Positions 15,583-22,320 of a stretch of DNA of 64,000 nt are shown here, one piece after another. The position numbers were made by a program, and so were the translations under genes. How positions within the stretch are numbered: position 1 is the stretch's first letter; every line of letters begins with the position of its first letter. This DNA is from Aquabacterium sp. (lineage in GTDB: Bacteria; Pseudomonadota; Gammaproteobacteria; Burkholderiales; Burkholderiaceae_C), in the NCBI RefSeq assembly GCF_016195855.1, contig NZ_JACPYU010000016.1, positions 1-64,000 of the forward strand, read 5' to 3'. The notes beneath the pieces were generated by a model. The model searched no databases and was not told where the DNA came from. It worked only from the letters and a program-made list of their open reading frames with translations.

Positions 15583-16557
15583 TCAAGCTGGCGCCTGCAC
15601 CGAAGGCGTGCCAGGTTGGAAGGGGTGAACCTGCTGCCAGTGCCGCGCAATGTCGATGCGGCGGCACACCCACACCTTGTCATGCTGGGCGATGTGGTCG
15701 AGAAAGCGCTGGAAGGCCTTGAAGCGGCCAGGGCGCCCCAGCAGCCGGCAGTGCATGCCCACGCTCATCATCTTGGGCGTGTTGTCGCCCGCCGGGTCAC
15801 CCTCTGCATAAAGCAGGTCAAAGGTGTCACGCAGGTAGGTGAAGAAGTCTTCGCCTTGCGCGTAGCCCTGCGGCAGCGAGAAGCGCATGTCGTTGACATC
15901 CAGCGTGTAGGGCACGATCAGGTGGGGCACCGTCTGGCCATCGCTGCGCTGCACTTCGGTCCAGAAGGGCAGGTCGTCGCCGTAGTAGTCGCTGTCGTAG
16001 GCAAAGCCACCGTAGTCGGCCACCAGTCGGCGCGTGTTGGGGCTGTCGCGACCGGTGTACCAACCCAGGGCACGTTGGCCTGTCAGCTCCTCAATGATCT
16101 GCATGCCGATGCGCATGTGCTCGAGCTCCAGGGCTTCGTCCATGGCCTGGTAGTGGATCCAGCGCCAGCCGTGGCAGGCGATCTCGTGGCCCAGCTCGAC
16201 AAAGGCCTGTGTCAACGCGGGGTGGCGCTGCAAGGCCATGCTCACGCCAAACACCGTCAACGGCCAGCCGCGTTTTTCAAACTCGCGCAGGATGCGCCAC
16301 ACACCTGCGCGCGAGCCGTATTCGTAGATGGACTCCATGCTCAGGTGGCGATCCGGGTAAGACGCCGGGTTGGCCATCTCGCTGAGAAACTGCTCGCTGC
16401 CCGCATCGCCATGCAGCACGCTGTTCTCGCCGCCTTCTTCGTAGTTCAGCACGAACTGCACGGCAATGCGCGCACCGTCGGGCCATTGCGCATGCGGGGG
16501 CGTGCGACCGTAACCGATGAGGTCGCGTGGGTAGGGGTGGGGCGCGGCTTGGGTCAT
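15583..16557 (-). CDS. puuE: Allantoinase PuuE (polysaccharide-deacetylase fold)
   Basis: A 324-residue enzyme that opens the allantoin ring to allantoate. PRDLIGYGRTPPHAQWPDGA at the N-terminus, NYEEGGEN, and HGWRWIHYQ with GWYTGRDSPNTRRL are hallmarks of the cofactor-independent PuuE family, which is unrelated to the AllB metal-dependent allantoinases. The usual length is about 300-320, so it is complete. It is first of three genes (puuE, fusion, M20 hydrolase) running away from the GntR regulator on the same strand. Confidence 0.94.
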   Translation of the reverse strand: MTQAAPHPYPRDLIGYGRTPPHAQWPDGARIAVQFVLNYEEGGENSVLHGDAGSEQFLSEMANPASYPDRHLSMESIYEYGSRAGVWRILREFEKRGWPLTVFGVSMALQRHPALTQAFVELGHEIACHGWRWIHYQAMDEALELEHMRIGMQIIEELTGQRALGWYTGRDSPNTRRLVADYGGFAYDSDYYGDDLPFWTEVQRSDGQTVPHLIVPYTLDVNDMRFSLPQGYAQGEDFFTYLRDTFDLLYAEGDPAGDNTPKMMSVGMHCRLLGRPGRFKAFQRFLDHIAQHDKVWVCRRIDIARHWQQVHPFQPGTPSVQAPA

Positions 16558-16571
16558 GGCTGGGGGATTGA

Positions 16572-17336
16572 TCAGGTGGGCGCGGATGTGCGGGGTGCTT
16601 CAATCAACTGGCGCTCCACCGATTCCAGATGGTCATGGAGCAATTGCAGGGCCAGGTCGGTGTCCCTGGCCTTGATGGCCTTGAGCAATTGCGCATGCTC
16701 GGCATTCGAGTTCTGTGCGTTGTCGGCAGACTGGTACATGAGCGTGATCAGCGAGCAGCGCGAGACCAGCTCTTGCATCAGGTCCATCAGCACCTTGTTG
16801 CCCAGGACCTCGGCCAGCCGTACGTGGAAGTCGAACAGCAATTTGGTGCGCGTGGGCACGTCGATGCGGGCTACGGCGTCTCGCTCGGCTTTGAGGTGGG
16901 CCTTGAGCTTGCGGATGTCAGCCGGCTTGATGTGGGCGATCAACTCGCGCAGCATTTGCGACTCCACCATGCGCCGCACGGCGAACACCTCTCTCGCCTC
17001 TTTGATGGAGGGGGCCGCCACGAATGCACCGCGCGCGGGCTCCAGGTGCACCAGTTTCAACTCGGACAGGCGGTACAGGGCCTGACGCACTACAGTACGC
17101 GACACACCAAAGCGGTCCCCGAGTTTTTGCTCGACCAGCTTGGCACCGGGCAGCAAGCGGTGCTCCACGATGGCCCGCGTGACCGCCGCCACGATGTGCT
17201 CGGTGCTGGACACCTCGGGTGACGAATCTGGTGCATCTGGTGCGGCAATGAGGTCGGCATCCGCACGGGGCAACCGGGCACGCCGGCTGCTTGTGTGTGG
17301 TGAAGAAGGAGATGCCTTGCGCACGACGCTCATCAT
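16572..17336 (-). CDS. GntR-family (FCD subfamily) regulator of purine degradation
   Basis: A 254-residue regulator. Two adjacent ATGs (17336 and 17333) are both possible starts; an ATG further upstream (17372) would put the operator inside the gene and is rejected. The winged helix lies at about 45-110 (HIVAAVTRAIVEHRLLPG, FGVSRTVVRQALYRLSE). The C-terminal all-helical FCD domain has FDFHVRLAEVLGNKVL, with Asp and His typical of the metal-binding pocket. A perfect palindrome immediately upstream is its likely operator, implying autoregulation and control of hiuH-puuD. The ligand is perhaps a ureide or urate. Confidence 0.88.
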   Translation of the reverse strand: MMSVVRKASPSSPHTSSRRARLPRADADLIAAPDAPDSSPEVSSTEHIVAAVTRAIVEHRLLPGAKLVEQKLGDRFGVSRTVVRQALYRLSELKLVHLEPARGAFVAAPSIKEAREVFAVRRMVESQMLRELIAHIKPADIRKLKAHLKAERDAVARIDVPTRTKLLFDFHVRLAEVLGNKVLMDLMQELVSRCSLITLMYQSADNAQNSNAEHAQLLKAIKARDTDLALQLLHDHLESVERQLIEAPRTSAPT

Positions 17337-17340
17337 GATT

Positions 17341-17356
17341 AAAGTGTATACACTTT
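17341..17356. promoter_or_regulatory. Perfect 16-bp palindromic operator, GntR type
   Basis: AAAGTGTATACACTTT is its own reverse complement. It sits in the 83-bp gap between the GntR gene start and hiuH. The core TGTATACA (17345-17352) fits the operator style of FCD-type GntR regulators and recurs at 28748-28755 in front of the purine transporter genes. Confidence 0.75.
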
Positions 17357-17419
17357 GAGATTGCACATGCAAGTCAATCTGCAGCCAGTCCGCAAGCCCA
17401 TCGCCGCGGGAGCCACCTC

Positions 17420-17845
17420 ATGAGCAACCAAGCCGACCCATCCGGTACATCGCCAGCCGCTTCGCCCAATGCGGGCTACCTCACCACCCATGTGCTGGAC
17501 ACCGTCCACGGTACGCCAGCAGAAGGCATGAAGCTGGAGCTGTATGTGCGTGAGACTTCGCCCGACGGTTGTGGCGATGGCCGCTGGTTGTCCTTGCGCA
17601 GTGTGGTCACCGATGCCGATGGCCGGCTCGATCGCCCCTTGTTGTCTGGCGACGATTTCAAGACGGGCTGCTACCGCCTGATCTTTGATGTCGAGGGCTA
17701 CTTCAGGGCCAAAGGCTTGCCGCTGCCCAAGCCCGCATTTCTGGGCAAGGTGTCGCTGGATTTTGGTATTGCCGATGCGCAGGCGCACTACCACGTGCCC
17801 TTGCTGGTGAGCCCCTGGTCGTATTCAACCTACCGCGGAAGCTAA
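17420..17845 (+). CDS. hiuH: 5-hydroxyisourate hydrolase (transthyretin-like)
   Basis: A 141-residue cytosolic enzyme that hydrolyses 5-hydroxyisourate to OHCU. LTTHVLDTVHG carries the N-terminal catalytic His24, TDADGRL carries the conserved Arg69, and AHYHVPLLVSP is followed by the diagnostic C-terminal YRGS tetrapeptide (138-141). GGGAG precedes the ATG. An N-terminal extension of ~18 residues is Ser/Pro-rich and not a signal peptide. It is followed after 10 bp by puuD, so the urate-oxidising enzyme and the next step share a transcript. Confidence 0.96.
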   Translation: MSNQADPSGTSPAASPNAGYLTTHVLDTVHGTPAEGMKLELYVRETSPDGCGDGRWLSLRSVVTDADGRLDRPLLSGDDFKTGCYRLIFDVEGYFRAKGLPLPKPAFLGKVSLDFGIADAQAHYHVPLLVSPWSYSTYRGS

Positions 17846-17855
17846 GGGCCTGCTG

Positions 17856-19079
17856 ATGATGGAGATGTCCCCCTTGTTGGTCTATGCCCTGGACTGGGCC
17901 AACCTGCTGCTGCGCTGGGCGCATGTGATCGTGGCCATTGCCTGGGTGGGGTCATCTTTCTACTTTGTCTGGCTGGACAACTCGCTGACGCCCCCGACCG
18001 ATGTGCAATTGAAGGACAAGGGCGTCGGCGGCGAGCTCTGGGCGGTGCACGGTGGGGGCTTTTACAACCCCCAGAAGTACATGGGGGTGCCCAAAAGCCT
18101 GCCAGATCATCTGCACTGGTTTTTCTGGGAGAGCTACTCCACCTGGTTGACCGGCTTTGCCTTGTTCACGGTGCTCTACCTGTTCAACGCGGGCACCTTT
18201 TTGATCGACAAATCCGTGCATGCCTGGACACCGGGTGTGGCCGTGCTGGCCGCCCTGGGTTTTCTGGCAGGTTTCTGGCTGCTGTATGACCTGGTCTGCC
18301 GCACCCTGGGGCAGGGCAAGAAGGGCGATCAGGTCGTCGGGGCGTGCGTGTTCGTGATCGTGGTGGGGGCGGCCTGGGCCGCTTGCCAGTTGTTTGCGGG
18401 GCGTGCCGCCTTCCTGCTGGTGGGGGCCATGATTGCCACGGCCATGAGCGCCAACGTGTTCTTCTGGATCATCCCGGGGCAGCGCAAGGTGGTGGCGGCC
18501 ATGAAGGCGGGCGAGCCGGTTGACCCCATTCATGGCAAACGGGGCAAGCAGCGCAGCGTGCACAACACCTATTTCGTGCTGCCCGTGCTGTTCGCCATGC
18601 TCAGCAACCACTACGGCTGGGCTTTCGGGCACGCGCACAACTGGTTGGTGCTGGTGCTGATCATGCTGGCCGGTGCCTTGATCCGTCAGTTCTTCGTGGC
18701 CCGCCACAAGACGCAACTGGCTGAGGCACGCTCGCCCTGGGGCTGGGCGCTGGCGGGTGTGGCCATCCTGATGGGTGTGGCGATCTGGCTGGCACCCGCG
18801 CCAACGGCGAATGGGGCGTCCTCTGCGTCAGCGCCGGCCCCGACGCTGGCCCAGGTGCAACTTGTGGTGGCCCAGCGGTGTGTGCTTTGCCACAACGCCC
18901 AGTTGGCCAACAAAGGCGTCAGGCTGGACACGCCGGAGCAGATCAGCGCGCATGCGCAGCAGATCTACCAGCAGGTGGTTGTGCTCAAGGCCATGCCCAT
19001 GAACAACGCCACCGGCATCACCGATGGCGAGCGGGCCTTGCTGGCGCACTGGTTCAATGTGGGCGCCCCCGCACCTTGA
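17856..19079 (+). CDS. puuD: Urate hydroxylase PuuD (membrane protein with C-terminal cytochrome c domain)
   Basis: 407 residues. The N-terminal urate-oxidase domain is a membrane bundle of about eight segments starting LLRWAHVIVAIAWVGSSFYF, with the conserved SVHNTYFVLPVLFAMLSNHY segment at 234-253. After an Ala/Pro-rich linker (~315-330) comes a c-type cytochrome with the heme site CVLCH (342-346). It oxidises urate to 5-hydroxyisourate, passing electrons to the respiratory chain instead of making peroxide. The cytochrome is predicted on the periplasmic side. Cotranscribed with hiuH. Confidence 0.94.
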   Translation: MMEMSPLLVYALDWANLLLRWAHVIVAIAWVGSSFYFVWLDNSLTPPTDVQLKDKGVGGELWAVHGGGFYNPQKYMGVPKSLPDHLHWFFWESYSTWLTGFALFTVLYLFNAGTFLIDKSVHAWTPGVAVLAALGFLAGFWLLYDLVCRTLGQGKKGDQVVGACVFVIVVGAAWAACQLFAGRAAFLLVGAMIATAMSANVFFWIIPGQRKVVAAMKAGEPVDPIHGKRGKQRSVHNTYFVLPVLFAMLSNHYGWAFGHAHNWLVLVLIMLAGALIRQFFVARHKTQLAEARSPWGWALAGVAILMGVAIWLAPAPTANGASSASAPAPTLAQVQLVVAQRCVLCHNAQLANKGVRLDTPEQISAHAQQIYQQVVVLKAMPMNNATGITDGERALLAHWFNVGAPAP

Positions 19080-19080
19080 T

Positions 19081-19120
19081 GGGCCAGAGTTTCCACGAGG
19101 TGGGATCTGGCCCGCTTTTT
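19081..19120 (+). terminator. Intrinsic terminator after hiuH-puuD
   Basis: GGGCCAGA at 19081-19088 pairs with TCTGGCCC at 19106-19113 across a 17-nt loop and is followed by GCTTTTT. A second GC-only hairpin (CCCCCG/CGGGGG, 19132-19147) follows without a T-tract. Confidence 0.7.
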
Positions 19121-19218
19121 CAGGGGGGACTCCCCCGGCTTCGGGGGGCAAGAAAGCAACATAAGCCGACAGCCGCTCGTTATAGTTAGCACATACCGTT
19201 ACAAATCAAGGTCTGGCC

Positions 19219-19932
19219 GTGAAGAAGTTTGCAATCGCCGTACTGTCATTGGGTCTCCTGGGCGCCTTGCCCGTTGCACAAGCTGCCTCCGTCACCGTGG
19301 ACGCAGGCAACTACCTGTTGAGCTACGAAGACACCTTCCTGCCGGGCGCTTCGGTGAGCGTGGCTGGCGGTGTGGTCACCTTCGGTGGCCTGGCCTACAG
19401 CACCTTCGCCATTGGCGGTTCCATCGAAACGAACGGCGTGCTTGGTTCGTTCGACAGCTACGGTGGCAATCCTTTCCCCATCGTGATCACCGCCAAGGCC
19501 GGTTACACGCTGTCCGGTCTGGTTGAGTCGGTCGCCGGTGACCACCGTGCCGTGGCTGGTGAAGCGCAAGACGCGCAAGCTGGTGTGGTGGCTGGTCTGG
19601 TTTCCCGCTGGGTGACGGTCAACGGCACCGATCCACTGGGTCAGAACACACCTTACCAACTGGTGTCGCTGGCTCCTGGCCAGGCTTCGGCTGGTGCCTT
19701 CAACGCAACGGGCGCGCTGGCTTTCTCGTCGTCTGGCCCCATCGGCCTGTCGGCACTGGACCTGCTGGCTGGTGCTGGCGCAACCGGCCAAGGCAGCGCT
19801 GCCTACGTGTCGCTGAGCCAGTACAAGATTGGCGTGCAGACCACGGCCGTGCCTGAGCCTGAAATGCTGGCTCTGGTGCTGGCTGGCCTGGGTGTGGTGG
19901 GCTTGCGTGCCCGTCGCGGCCAACAAGCCTGA
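19219..19932 (+). CDS. PEP-CTERM sorting-domain protein
   Basis: A 237-residue exported protein. The signal peptide (1-22) ends ALPVAQA. The C-terminus has VPEPEML (211-217), a hydrophobic segment LALVLAGLGVVGL and a basic ARR stop: the PEP-CTERM tripartite signal recognised by an exosortase. The mature part is Gly/Ala/Ser/Val-rich with low Cys and no domain I recognise. The start is GTG, because no ATG fits. No exosortase or EPS gene is nearby, and nothing links it functionally to the purine genes around it. It is bounded by terminators on both sides. Confidence 0.9.
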   Translation: MKKFAIAVLSLGLLGALPVAQAASVTVDAGNYLLSYEDTFLPGASVSVAGGVVTFGGLAYSTFAIGGSIETNGVLGSFDSYGGNPFPIVITAKAGYTLSGLVESVAGDHRAVAGEAQDAQAGVVAGLVSRWVTVNGTDPLGQNTPYQLVSLAPGQASAGAFNATGALAFSSSGPIGLSALDLLAGAGATGQGSAAYVSLSQYKIGVQTTAVPEPEMLALVLAGLGVVGLRARRGQQA

Positions 19933-19968
19933 TGGCTGGCGGGGCCGCGAGGCCCCGGCAAAAATTGC

Positions 19969-20001
19969 AAAGCGCGCTGCTGAAAGGCAGGGCGCTTTTT
20001 T
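19969..20001. terminator. Intrinsic terminator, probably bidirectional
   Basis: AAAGCGC at 19969-19975 pairs with GCGCTTT at 19992-19998, with an inner CTGC/GCAG stem. TTTTTT follows on the plus strand. On the minus strand the run read after the stem is also T-rich, so it can serve the convergent 8-oxoguanine deaminase gene. Confidence 0.85.
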
Positions 20002-20015
20002 CATTCACGCCACAT

Positions 20016-21419
20016 TCATGCCAGTTGCAAGGCCAGCTTGTTGTGCCGCTCAATGAGCGAGGGCAGCAGCACGGTCGTGATGTGCCCGTGGTCGGACACG
20101 ATGCGGCCATGCACGATGGTCCAGGCGGTTTGCGCAGGCTGGGTCATCAACAAGGACGCAACCGGGTCATGGATGGCGCTGCCTGCCATCGCCAGCGTCT
20201 GCAGGTCGTAGATGGCCAGGTCGGCGGCCATGCCTAGCGCGATCTGGCCGATGTCATCGCGGCCCAGCACCTGGGCACCGCCACGGGTGGCCAGCCTCAA
20301 GGCCTCTCGGGCAGCCATGTCGGCCGGGCCATAGTCGCATCCAAAGGGTTGCAGGCTGCGCCCGACGCGGGCCAGCAGCATGGCCTGCCGTGCTTCACCC
20401 AGCATGTGGGCGGCATCGTTGCTGGCCGAGCCATCCACGCCCAGTCCGACGGGCACGCCCGCGTCCAGCATGCGGCGCACCGGCGCAATGCCTGAGGCCA
20501 GGCGCATGTTGCTGCAGGGGCAGTGAGCCACACCGGTGTGCGTGGCGGCAAAGCGGCCAATGCCATGCTCGTCCAGCCTGACGCAGTGCGCGTGCCACAC
20601 GTCGTCCCCCAGCCATTCCTGCATCTCGGCGTACTCAGTGGGGGTGCAGTTGAACTTCTCGCGCGTGTAGGCCACATCGTGGTCGTTCTCGGCCAGATGG
20701 GTGTGTAGGCGCACGCCACCTTGCCCGCTGCTGCGGGCCAGTCGGGCCGAGTCGCGCATCAGCTCGGGGCTGACCGAGAACGGCGAGCACGGGGCCAGGG
20801 CCACACGCAACATGGCGAAGCGCCGGGCATCGTGAAAGGTGTCGATCAGGCGCTGGCTGTCCTTGAGGATGTCGGCCTCGCGCTCGACCAGGCTGTCGGG
20901 CGGCAGGCCACCTGCGCTTTCGCCTACGCTCATGCTGCCGCGGCAGGCATGAAAACGCATGCCGATCTCGCTGGCGGCGGCGATGCTGTCATCCAGGCGG
21001 ATGCCATTGGGATACAGGTAGAGGTGATCGCTGCTGGTGGTGCAGCCGCTGAGTAGCAACTCGGCCATGGCCACTTGCGTGGACACGTGGATCATCTCGG
21101 GTGTCAGCCTGGCCCACATGGGGTAGAGCGTGCGCAACCAGCCAAACAGTTCGGCGTTCTGCGCGGCGGGCACGGCGCGCGTCAGGCTCTGGAACATGTG
21201 GTGGTGCGTGTTGACCAGGCCGGGGATGACGATGTGGCCGCGCGCGTCGATGGTCTGCGTGGCTTGCGCCAGCAAATCGGGCGGCAGGGCGCTTGTGGGG
21301 CCAATGGCCACGATTTCATGGTCTCTGATCAGAATGCTGGCATGGCGCCATTCCTGGCCTTGATCATCCATGGTGGCAATGCAGTCGGCATCCTTGATCA
21401 GCAGCGTGGTCGGGCTCAC
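20016..21419 (-). CDS. 8-oxoguanine deaminase-like amidohydrolase
   Basis: 467 residues from a GTG that starts VSPTTLLIKDADCIATMDD. This start lies 7 bp after the xdhC stop and matches where family members begin; the ATG at 21476 would lie inside xdhC. The amidohydrolase zinc site is NTHHHMFQSLTR (His72, His74), then LHTHLAEN and GLGVDGSASND. NTHHHM(Y/F)Q and the SASND aspartate are features I recall for the 8-oxoguanine deaminase group (Pseudomonas Pa0142) versus s-triazine hydrolases. It would turn 8-oxoguanine into urate, entering the pathway directly. Confidence 0.82.
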   Translation of the reverse strand: MSPTTLLIKDADCIATMDDQGQEWRHASILIRDHEIVAIGPTSALPPDLLAQATQTIDARGHIVIPGLVNTHHHMFQSLTRAVPAAQNAELFGWLRTLYPMWARLTPEMIHVSTQVAMAELLLSGCTTSSDHLYLYPNGIRLDDSIAAASEIGMRFHACRGSMSVGESAGGLPPDSLVEREADILKDSQRLIDTFHDARRFAMLRVALAPCSPFSVSPELMRDSARLARSSGQGGVRLHTHLAENDHDVAYTREKFNCTPTEYAEMQEWLGDDVWHAHCVRLDEHGIGRFAATHTGVAHCPCSNMRLASGIAPVRRMLDAGVPVGLGVDGSASNDAAHMLGEARQAMLLARVGRSLQPFGCDYGPADMAAREALRLATRGGAQVLGRDDIGQIALGMAADLAIYDLQTLAMAGSAIHDPVASLLMTQPAQTAWTIVHGRIVSDHGHITTVLLPSLIERHNKLALQLA

Positions 21420-21426
21420 TTCAGGC

Positions 21427-22320
21427 TCACTTGATGTGCTGTTCGAGCATGGCGGCTGGCGCTGGTGCCACGGCATGCTGCTGCCTCAACATCAGCAACT
21501 GCGCCACGACGGCCACGGCAATCACGGCAGGCTCCTTGCCTTGAAGGCCGCCCAAGCCGATGGGGCAGGTCATGTGCGCCAGCTGGGCGGGGCTCAAGCC
21601 CTTGTCTTCAAGGCGATGCAGGAACTTCGCGCGTTTGGTTTGCGAGCCGATCAGGCCTGCGAACAGGCTGTCGCCGCGCCGCAGCACGGCCTCGATGATG
21701 CGCAAGTCCAGGTCATGCCGGTGTGTCAGCACCAGGTGGATGGCACCAGTTGGGGCGTCGGCCACCTCGGCTTCGGGGCAGTCTGATGGCAACCAGTTGA
21801 TGTGGGCAGGCAAGCGCTGCAAGGTGGCTTCGTCGGGCAGGCCGCAACCAGCATCGTCGCTGTCGCGCGTGTCGATCCAGCGCACCGAGAAATCCAGGTC
21901 GGCCAGCAGCTTGACGATGGCCTGGCCCACATGGCCCGCGCCATGCAGTTCGATGTGCAGGCCCTGGCTGATGGGCCACTGCTGCATGGCCAACTCGTTC
22001 AGCGGCGCAAACTGCAGGGTCACCACACCACCGCAGCATTGGCCCAGCGTGGGGCCCAGCGCAAAGGTTTGTAGCCAGGTGCCTGGCGGTTGGTGCTGGC
22101 ACTCCTGCAGGGCCTGCCGGGCCAGCGCAATGGCCTGCCACTCCAGGTGCCCTCCGCCGATGGTGCCGTGCCGCTCGGCGGTGGTGACCAGCATGCGGGC
22201 TCCCGCGTCGCGCGGCGTGGAGCCCTTGCTGTCGGTCACGGCGACCAGCATCGCGCGTTGGCCGCTGCGAACCCAGTCGCATGCCAGTTGGCGAAGCGCG
22301 GGGGCACTCAGGCTGGACAT
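21427..22320 (-). CDS. xdhC: Xanthine dehydrogenase accessory protein XdhC
   Basis: 297 residues. An XdhC/CoxI N-terminal domain has RAMLVAVTDSKGSTPRDAGARML and GTIGGGHLEW. The Rossmann-like C-terminal domain has HGAGHVGQAIVKLL and the LIGSQTKRAKF segment. XdhC binds the molybdenum cofactor, helps sulfurate it and inserts it into XdhB. Its start overlaps the xdhB stop by 13 bp, so insertion chaperone and target are coupled. Confidence 0.93.
   Translation of the reverse strand: MSSLSAPALRQLACDWVRSGQRAMLVAVTDSKGSTPRDAGARMLVTTAERHGTIGGGHLEWQAIALARQALQECQHQPPGTWLQTFALGPTLGQCCGGVVTLQFAPLNELAMQQWPISQGLHIELHGAGHVGQAIVKLLADLDFSVRWIDTRDSDDAGCGLPDEATLQRLPAHINWLPSDCPEAEVADAPTGAIHLVLTHRHDLDLRIIEAVLRRGDSLFAGLIGSQTKRAKFLHRLEDKGLSPAQLAHMTCPIGLGGLQGKEPAVIAVAVVAQLLMLRQQHAVAPAPAAMLEQHIK

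Noticed and set aside
13808..15628. 606-codon open frame on the plus strand opposite the OHCU decarboxylase/amidohydrolase fusion
   Set aside because: It mirrors a gene with complete catalytic motifs; the translated frame is rich in Gly/His/Ala/Gln without any family motif. High GC makes antisense frames stay open.
20016..21476. Hydroxydechloroatrazine (s-triazine) hydrolase
   Set aside because: Same superfamily, but position in the xdh operon and the SASND/NTHHHM motifs favour an oxidised-purine deaminase.
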